Notes under the pieces: model-generated
Seen by the model: only the letters and a program-made list of their open reading frames with translations
What the model was told of the DNA's origin: nothing
Databases searched by the model: none
Shown: positions 58,464-64,000 of the stretch, piece after piece
How positions within the stretch are numbered: position 1 is the stretch's first letter
Layout of the letters: each line of letters opens with the position of its first letter
Translations under genes and position numbers: made by a program
DNA from: Alphaproteobacteria bacterium
GTDB lineage: Bacteria; Pseudomonadota; Alphaproteobacteria; CAAGCB01; CAG-977
Length of the DNA stretch: 64,000 nt
NCBI GenBank assembly: GCA_900768465.1
Contig: CAAGCY010000024.1
Span: 62,001-126,000 of the forward strand
Direction: 5' to 3'

Positions 58464-59651
58464 ATGTCTGATTTGATTAACTTGTTTTGCACTTTGGCGA
58501 AAATTCCGTCCCCGTCCATGCGCGAAGACGCCGTCGCCGAAAAAATCATGTCTTTTTTCACCGAAAACGGCATTGATTGCCGCCGCGACGAAACGGGCAA
58601 CGTCTACGCCCGCGTTCCCGCGATCGATTCGGCGAAAAAGCCCGTTATGCTGTCCGCGCACATGGATGTCGTGGGCGACGACCGCCCCGTGCATATCGTT
58701 GAAAAAGACGGCTTTATCGAAACCGACAAAACCCGCACTTTGGGCGCCGACGACAAAGCGGGCGTTTCGTGCGCCATGATGCTGGCGAAAGAAACGGCTG
58801 CCGACAAAACGCTGAAGCACGGCGGGCTGGAAATCGTGTTCACCCGCGACGAAGAACAAAATATGACGGGCGCGCGCAACATCGAATATAAAACGCTGGA
58901 ATCCGAACACATCCTTGTTTTGGACGGCGACCGTTTGGGCGAACTGCAAATCGCGGGCGCGGGCTACACCAAAATGACGCTGTCCGTCACAGGCACGAAA
59001 GGCGGTCATTCGGGCATCGACATCGCCGATACGTCGCGCGTCAACGCGGTCAAGCTGTTGGCGGAAATCATGGCTCAAATTCCGCAAGGCGTTTACAAGC
59101 AAGACGAAACGGGCGTCGTTACGTCGATTAACGCGGGCGCAATCGCGGCGGGCGGACTGAAGAACATTCAAACCGACAAGCAGGGCGCGGCGTTTATGGC
59201 GGAACTGGCGGACAAAGCGATGACGAATATGATTAACACGGACGCATTCGCCGTTTATTCGATTCGCAGTTCCGATTTGAAAAACGAAGAACAACTGCAC
59301 CGCGACATCGAATCGATTGTCGCAAAGTTCAAGGATAAAGCCGACGTTTCCGTCGTCTTCAAGCGCAACCTGCCGCCGTTCGAGCGTTCCGCCGACGAAA
59401 CGGTAACGATTGCCGCGCGCAAAGCCGCCGAAACCGCGAACGTCCCGTTGACCGTGTCGTCGTTTCACGCCGCGGCGGAAACGCATCTGTACGCAACGGA
59501 AACGAACAAGTCGGGCGTTGTGTTCAAACCCGTTTTGCTGGGTATCGCAAACATCTACAACATGCATTCCGCCGACGAAAAAATCGAACGCGAATCCCTT
59601 GTCAAAGGCTATGCTTTATTGAAAGAAATCTTCAAACAAATCAACGCTTAA
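58464..59651 (+). CDS. M20-family metallopeptidase, PepT-like
   Basis: A 395-residue zinc aminopeptidase, probably removing N-terminal residues from tripeptides in the cytosol. Motifs: LSAHMDVVGDD (first zinc His and Asp), LGADDKAGVSCA, FTRDEEQNMTGAR (catalytic Glu), VLDGDRLGE, GTKGGHSGIDIAD in the dimerisation domain. Closest in type to PepT or PepT2 proteins. RBS AGAGAGG upstream. slyX lies opposite. Confidence 0.88.
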   Translation: MSDLINLFCTLAKIPSPSMREDAVAEKIMSFFTENGIDCRRDETGNVYARVPAIDSAKKPVMLSAHMDVVGDDRPVHIVEKDGFIETDKTRTLGADDKAGVSCAMMLAKETAADKTLKHGGLEIVFTRDEEQNMTGARNIEYKTLESEHILVLDGDRLGELQIAGAGYTKMTLSVTGTKGGHSGIDIADTSRVNAVKLLAEIMAQIPQGVYKQDETGVVTSINAGAIAAGGLKNIQTDKQGAAFMAELADKAMTNMINTDAFAVYSIRSSDLKNEEQLHRDIESIVAKFKDKADVSVVFKRNLPPFERSADETVTIAARKAAETANVPLTVSSFHAAAETHLYATETNKSGVVFKPVLLGIANIYNMHSADEKIERESLVKGYALLKEIFKQINA

Positions 59652-59657
59652 GCCTTT

Positions 59658-59686
59658 TTTAACCCGCTGTTGTTATCCTCTATAAT
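59658..59686 (+). promoter_or_regulatory. Promoter of the HAD phosphatase gene
   Basis: A perfect TATAAT at 59681-59686 with a weak TTTAAC 17 bases upstream, 21 bases before the ATG at 59708. Confidence 0.5.
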
Positions 59687-59707
59687 CCGATAAAAAAGGA
59701 TAAGAGG

Positions 59708-60409
59708 ATGACAACAAACGATTTGGGCGCGGTATTGGCGCATACGAAAAACTGGATTTTCGACTTGGACGACACGCTTTATCCGCCGTCCGAAGTCATT
59801 TACGCCCAAATGGCGCGGCGCATCCGCGATTATATCATGAAAACCGTCGGCGTCGACGAACAAACGGCAAGCGTCATTCAGAAAAGCTATTACAAGCAAT
59901 ACGGCGCGACCGTTCACGGGTTGGTGCTGGAACATCATATCAGTCCCGCCGATTTTACCGACTATGTTCATCGGCTTGATTTGTCGTCATTGAAGCCCGA
60001 CCCGAAACTGCGCGCGGTTATGCAAGCTTTGCCGGGGCGGCGGTTCGTGTTCACCAACGGCGCGTACGAACACGCCGAACGCGTTTTAAAGCGCATCGGA
60101 TTGGACGATTTGATAAACGGCATTTTTTCAATCCGCGAAGCGGGCTATATTCCCAAACCCGCGCTTGAAACCTATCAAAAAATGATAAAAGCGTTTAACA
60201 TCAATCCCGCCGAAAGCATGATGTTCGACGACAACCAGCAAAACGTTCTGGGGGCGAAACGCGCGGGCATCAAAGGCGTTTGGATTTCGTCGAACGTTTC
60301 AAACAACAAGTACTGCACGGCGGATTGCGACGATTTCTGCGACTATCAAACCCCCGATTTGGTCACTTTTCTGACGCCGTACTTCGGCAACGCGAAACAA
60401 GCGTCCTAA
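59708..60409 (+). CDS. HAD-family pyrimidine 5'-nucleotidase
   Basis: A 233-residue HAD phosphatase of the Sdt1/pyrimidine 5'-nucleotidase group, which dephosphorylates UMP and CMP. Motif I WIFDLDDTLYPPS (nucleophile Asp), motif II FVFTNGAYEHAERVL, motif III IPKPALETYQKM (Lys), motif IV MMFDDNQQNVLGAKRAG. RBS GATAAGAGG. Its TAA interlocks with the TAG of the convergent gene. Confidence 0.88.
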   Translation: MTTNDLGAVLAHTKNWIFDLDDTLYPPSEVIYAQMARRIRDYIMKTVGVDEQTASVIQKSYYKQYGATVHGLVLEHHISPADFTDYVHRLDLSSLKPDPKLRAVMQALPGRRFVFTNGAYEHAERVLKRIGLDDLINGIFSIREAGYIPKPALETYQKMIKAFNINPAESMMFDDNQQNVLGAKRAGIKGVWISSNVSNNKYCTADCDDFCDYQTPDLVTFLTPYFGNAKQAS

Positions 60410-60765
60410 AATTCCCGCCACGATTTGCCGTTCAGCAGCAAATCGACGGGCTTCGGTTCCCCGTATTTCGGCAAAGCAATCACCATTTCCGCCTTGACGG
60501 CCGAGGAACGCAAAACGGTTTCCAACTCCCGCGCTTTGTTTTCGGGAACATAAAAGCGGCGAATGTCGTTACAGCAGTCTTTGTAAGGCGAATTTTCGGG
60601 ATACAGCACTTGAATGCGCAAGTAATGCCCGCTCAGCAAATCGCGCGGATCGTAGCCTTCGACGGGCAGAACGATTTTTTCGGCGGTCGAAAGCGAAACC
60701 TGCAAAACAGACACCCAGCAAAACAGCGCGATTATCGGCAAAGCCAGTAAAATCTTTGTTTTCAT
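60406..60765 (-). CDS. GDYXXLXY domain-containing protein
   Basis: A 119-residue protein with one N-terminal membrane helix (MKTKILLALPIIALFCWVSV) and the GDYXXLXY-type motif as DPRDLLSGHYLRIQVLY. Family function unknown; it usually sits beside a DUF2157 gene, as here (the start overlaps that stop by 4 bases). Extracytoplasmic domain expected. It ends in TAG. Confidence 0.85.
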   Translation of the reverse strand: MKTKILLALPIIALFCWVSVLQVSLSTAEKIVLPVEGYDPRDLLSGHYLRIQVLYPENSPYKDCCNDIRRFYVPENKARELETVLRSSAVKAEMVIALPKYGEPKPVDLLLNGKSWREF

Positions 60766-61835
60766 TTCAGCCCCGCTTTCAGTTTCAAATCGATTTTACG
60801 CCAGCCGACCGCCAGCCCCAAAATCACCATTCCCGTGAAAATCAGCCCGAACCCCGTCGACAGCAACGTTCCGAACAGCTCCAGATACGCCGCGAACAGC
60901 CGTATCCCCAAACACAGCGTCAGCATGCGGGAAAGCCCGACGGCTTTGGCTTGCGCGGCGGCAACGACCAAACACACCAGCACGCACAGCTGAGCGGCAA
61001 ACACAACAATCTGTTCGTTCACGCCGCCCAACACCGTTGCAAAAACAACGCAAACGGGATACAGGGATTTATACGGCGTTTTAAGGGCGTAAAGCACTCC
61101 CGCCGCCGCCGCTGCCCAAACCGCCATGGAAACAAAGCCGACCGCGGGAATGTTCCGATGCCACATGTAATCGGGATTCATCAGCGGCAGCACGGCGAAT
61201 GCGGCGGAAAGCCACCGCACGGGGGTCAAAAAAACTTTCGCTTTGTCCGTCAGCAGCGTCGCCCCCCACACCGCCATAAAGAAAGCGGAAACACACAAAG
61301 AGCTTTCAAAGTATTCCGCCCAGAAATCGAACACCTTTTCGGCAAAGGGGGAAGTCAAAAAAGCACCGAAAACCGCGGCTTCCCACAAAAACCCGAAAAG
61401 CACTTTTTTCGTCAGAAGCATCGGCGGAAAAGACAGCGCGCTCCAAAATGCCAGCGTTTTCCACGTTTCGGACTGCAAATGGAAAATCTGCCCGACCAGC
61501 CCCATCGCCGCGAAAAACAAAATGCCCTGCGAAAACAGCAAAGCTTCGAATACGGCGGGCTTTTTACCCTGCACGCGCACGGCGGCAACGGCGTTTGCGG
61601 CAAGCGCGGCAAACATCGCCGTCAACTTCAAACCCGCGGGAATATCCTGCCAATTCGCCGCGACAATCGCGACAATGCCCAATCCGACCGCGAACACGCC
61701 GACCAGCCCCAACGCCAGAAACGGCGACAAAACCGATTTTCGGTTTTGCTCGAATTCCAACACTTTTTCACCCTGTTCGGCGGTAATCAAATCCGCCCCG
61801 ACCCAATCGGATATTTTGCGCGCCAGCGATGCCAT
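60762..61835 (-). CDS. DUF2157 multi-pass membrane protein
   Basis: A 357-residue inner-membrane protein. The N terminus has the DUF2157 helix pair (DWVGADLITAEQGEKVLEFE), then about nine to ten membrane helices (FLALGLVGVFAVGLGIVAIV, LTAMFAALAANAVAAVRV and so on). No function is known. Coupled to the GDYXXLXY gene. RBS AGGACC overlaps the leader. Confidence 0.85.
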   Translation of the reverse strand: MASLARKISDWVGADLITAEQGEKVLEFEQNRKSVLSPFLALGLVGVFAVGLGIVAIVAANWQDIPAGLKLTAMFAALAANAVAAVRVQGKKPAVFEALLFSQGILFFAAMGLVGQIFHLQSETWKTLAFWSALSFPPMLLTKKVLFGFLWEAAVFGAFLTSPFAEKVFDFWAEYFESSLCVSAFFMAVWGATLLTDKAKVFLTPVRWLSAAFAVLPLMNPDYMWHRNIPAVGFVSMAVWAAAAAGVLYALKTPYKSLYPVCVVFATVLGGVNEQIVVFAAQLCVLVCLVVAAAQAKAVGLSRMLTLCLGIRLFAAYLELFGTLLSTGFGLIFTGMVILGLAVGWRKIDLKLKAGLK

Positions 61836-61945
61836 AAAAGGTCCTCCCCGTTTGTTTTATCAACGATAGCACGGATTTTTGTTTACAAACAACGCCTTTT
61901 TAACGTACATTTTTGAAATCTGCTGACAGGAAAGGATACTAAATC

Positions 61946-62389
61946 ATGAAAAAAGCAGCTTTGTTTTTGGTTTTGTTCTTGGGTTCCGCGTCCAACGCTT
62001 TCGCGTATGACAGCACGGGTTGCGGTTTGGGTTCTCTGGTTTTCAAAGGACAGAAAGGTCCCGTCCCCCAAGTTTTGGCGGTAACGACAAACGGTTCGTT
62101 CGGAACGCAGACGTTCGGCATTACGTCCAACACGTCGGGCTGCGACAGCTACGGCAGAATCACGGGCGGCACGGGTCGCATGTTCGCGTTTTTGGAAAAC
62201 AATCTGGATCAGTTCGCCGCTGACGCCGCCGTCGGCAAAGGCGAAACCATCGAAGCCATTGCCGCCATCACCGGCCGCGATGCCGAAACGGTCGGCCGCG
62301 TTGCGCACAACAACTTTGCCGAATTGTTCGGCGACAAAGACGTTTCCGCTGTGACCGTCACGCTGAAAATGGCGGATTTGCTGGCATAA
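61946..62389 (+). CDS. DUF3015 family exported protein
   Basis: A 147-residue protein with a Sec signal peptide (MKKAALFLVLFLGSASNAFA), then the family pattern: DSTGCGLGSLVFKGQKGPVP, VLAVTTNGSFGTQTFGITSN and TSGCDSYG. Two Cys pairs may form disulfides. Function unknown. The ATG has AGGAAAGGA upstream. It is 6 bases from the DUF4105 gene; DUF3015 and DUF4105 genes often sit together. Confidence 0.85.
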   Translation: MKKAALFLVLFLGSASNAFAYDSTGCGLGSLVFKGQKGPVPQVLAVTTNGSFGTQTFGITSNTSGCDSYGRITGGTGRMFAFLENNLDQFAADAAVGKGETIEAIAAITGRDAETVGRVAHNNFAELFGDKDVSAVTVTLKMADLLA

Positions 62390-62395
62390 CAAGGA

Positions 62396-64000
62396 ATGAA
62401 ATTCCTTTTATCGCTTAGTCTTGTTTTTGCTTTTGCCTTTCGCGTCCAAGCTGCTCCCGCGCCTTTGACCGAAAGGCAAAACGCTTTTATCGAACGGGCG
62501 CAATCGTTGGGGAATCATCCTCAATGGCTGCGCTTGCTTCATTTTCATAAAAAACAAAGTACGATTGACACAAAAGGATTTTTTCTTGCCCCCGACGGCA
62601 AGACAAACCCGCAATCGGAATTGATTGCCGATTTAACGGCTTTTTTCAAAGGCGAATATCTGTGCGATTTTCCCGCCAGACGCATGTTTTTAACCAAAGA
62701 ACTGGGCATTGGCGCAAACGAGATGAAAACGCCCGAATGTGCGGATTATTCGGCTTTGAAAAAAGCGGTGAACGCGGATAACTTCACGCTGATTTACACA
62801 ACGGCGTTCATGGGCAATCCCGCTTCGTTTTTCGGACATACTTTGATGCGGCTGGATTCGTGCGAAAACCCCGCTTTGCTGGCGCACGCATTGAATTACG
62901 GCGCGGTAACGGGAAAAGATTCCGGCTTTTTTTACGCGGTTAAGGGCGTGTTCGGCGGATACCCCGGCATTTTTTCGCTGTATCCCTATTACGACACGGT
63001 CAACCTGTACAACAATATGGAAAACCGCGACATCTGGGAATACCGGCTGAATCTGACGGATGAGCAGGCATCGTTTTTAATCGACCACATTTGGGAACTG
63101 GGGCGGCAAAGCGCGGACTATTATTTCTTTTCCGAAAACTGTTCGTATATGATTTTGGAAACGCTGAACGTTGTTTTTCCCGAACGGGACTGGACGCAAA
63201 ATCTGCCTCCGTTTACCATTCCCGCAGACACGGTTCGCCTGTTGATGAAACAAAAAGGCGTGATAAAAAAAGCCGTCTACCGCCCCAGCCGCCAAACCAA
63301 AATCAAAGCCGCCTACGCGTCGCTGTCCAAGCCCGAACGCAAGGCTTTGCTGAAGCTGAAGGACGACCCCGCCGCGGATTTGACGGAACTTTCCGCGCCG
63401 CGCCGCGCCGCCGTGTACGAAACGGCGTACGAATATCTGCAGTACCGCTATATCGAGGGCAAAGTCCCCCTTTCGACCCTGCGCGAACAATCGGTCGCTT
63501 TGCTGAAAGCGCGCAACGCCCTGCCTGTCGACAGCCTTGTTCCAAAGCCCGAAACGCCCGCCGTCCGCCCCGATGAAGCGCACGATTCTTCGGCTTTTAC
63601 GGTGTCGTTCGGGCGTGATTTAGGAAAAAACTTTACGGAATTGGAACTCAAGCCCGCTTTGCACACCGTTTTGGACAATTCGGCGGGATATTTGCCTTTC
63701 AGCGGCATTGATTATTTCAAAGCCGCTTTGCGCGTGGACGCGGACGGCAAACCGTCCCTGCACCGCTTTGAATTCTTGAATCTGGAATCCTACGCCCCGC
63801 ACGACGCGCTGTTTCATCCCAAAGCGTTCCGCCTGTCCGCAGGACAAAACCGCTTTTTCTACGCGCCGAAAAACAAAGAACTCTCCGTATTCGACGCGTC
63901 GGCGGATTTGGGGGCTTCGACTTTGCTGACCGAACATATCAACGTGTTCGCGCTCGGCTCCGTTACTTTCAAAGCGGGGGACAAAACCGTCGGCGGACTG
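62396..64000 (+). CDS. DUF4105 domain protein, 3' truncated by window
   Basis: ATG at 62396, AAGG just upstream, and the frame is open for 535 codons to the window end. A signal peptide (MKFLLSLSLVFAFAFRVQAA) leads the mature protein. The DUF4105 domain shows GNPASFFGHTLMRLDS near residue 145 (His), AHALNYGAV, and ADYYFFSENCSYMILETLN near 245 (Cys), a His-then-Cys order like permuted papain-type hydrolases. The C-terminal part is beta-rich. It is probably periplasmic or outer-membrane associated; the activity is unproven. Confidence 0.85.
   Translation, partial: MKFLLSLSLVFAFAFRVQAAPAPLTERQNAFIERAQSLGNHPQWLRLLHFHKKQSTIDTKGFFLAPDGKTNPQSELIADLTAFFKGEYLCDFPARRMFLTKELGIGANEMKTPECADYSALKKAVNADNFTLIYTTAFMGNPASFFGHTLMRLDSCENPALLAHALNYGAVTGKDSGFFYAVKGVFGGYPGIFSLYPYYDTVNLYNNMENRDIWEYRLNLTDEQASFLIDHIWELGRQSADYYFFSENCSYMILETLNVVFPERDWTQNLPPFTIPADTVRLLMKQKGVIKKAVYRPSRQTKIKAAYASLSKPERKALLKLKDDPAADLTELSAPRRAAVYETAYEYLQYRYIEGKVPLSTLREQSVALLKARNALPVDSLVPKPETPAVRPDEAHDSSAFTVSFGRDLGKNFTELELKPALHTVLDNSAGYLPFSGIDYFKAALRVDADGKPSLHRFEFLNLESYAPHDALFHPKAFRLSAGQNRFFYAPKNKELSVFDASADLGASTLLTEHINVFALGSVTFKAGDKTVGGL

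Noticed and set aside
1..64000. CRISPR arrays, rRNA, tRNA, transposases
   Set aside because: No regularly spaced direct repeats, no rRNA-like blocks, no cloverleaf with a T-loop GTTCRA in gaps, and no transposase or integrase motifs were found by reading.

Overview
The window is about 64 kb of chromosome from a Gram-negative bacterium, most probably an alphaproteobacterium. Three things support this: the lysC / rodZ-like / ispG / hisS / prfA / prmC / DUF4167 / clpB order, the ybgF-tilS-ftsH-glmM order, and a clpB promoter of the alphaproteobacterial RpoH type (CTTG-N18-CTATAT). Envelope genes show an outer membrane (kdsA, mlaA, mlaC, a complete tol-pal operon), and the window opens in a flagellar hook gene. 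Base composition is near even across the core and clearly AT-rich at about 21.0-23.3 kb. I name no species.

Layout. 1-957 is the end of flgE. 1004-12368 is a long minus-strand block: clpB, an ArsR-type regulator, a DUF4167 protein, prmC, prfA, hisS, ispG, a RodZ-like protein, a FabK-like enoyl reductase and lysC. A 121-bp element with 12-bp inverted ends sits between prfA and prmC. 12490-18787 mixes strands: a ManC-type cupin, comF, a PEBP-like lipoprotein, two unknown proteins, a LOG-family enzyme, mlaA-mlaC and rpsD with its own promoter and structured leader. 18851-23035 is accessory: a LysR regulator, a 65-residue LuxR-type HTH protein, a papain-like (permuted NlpC/P60-type) protein, two SHOCT-domain genes each broken by one in-frame TAG, a structured RNA candidate and an unknown gene. 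23297-37707 returns to core genes: eno, kdsA, secG, tpiA, ppiD, pepF, HU, serC, glmM, ftsH, tilS and ybgF. 37779-42875 holds two Pal-type lipoproteins, tolB, tolA, tolR, tolQ and ybgC.

Upstream of ybgC, at 42872-46496, lies a four-gene cassette of two tandemly duplicated families: two putative gluzincin-like metallopeptidases (HEGKH/HEGEH) and two small membrane proteins whose last 46 residues are identical. It has its own promoter and runs translationally into ybgC-tolQRAB-pal. The rest holds rpe-phoB, a His/Cys-rich protein, rsmE, a GAF/HD-GYP protein, a membrane protein with pmbA and a MarR regulator, gltB without an adjacent gltD, slyX, an M20 peptidase, a HAD phosphatase, the GDYXXLXY/DUF2157 pair, and a DUF3015 gene followed by a DUF4105 gene that runs off the end.

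The best candidates for undescribed biology are (i) the AT-rich segment with a structured RNA carrying a terminator and a competing long-range helix just ahead of two amber-interrupted SHOCT genes, and (ii) the duplicated metallopeptidase/membrane-protein cassette joined to tol-pal. No tRNA, rRNA, CRISPR array or transposase was seen.
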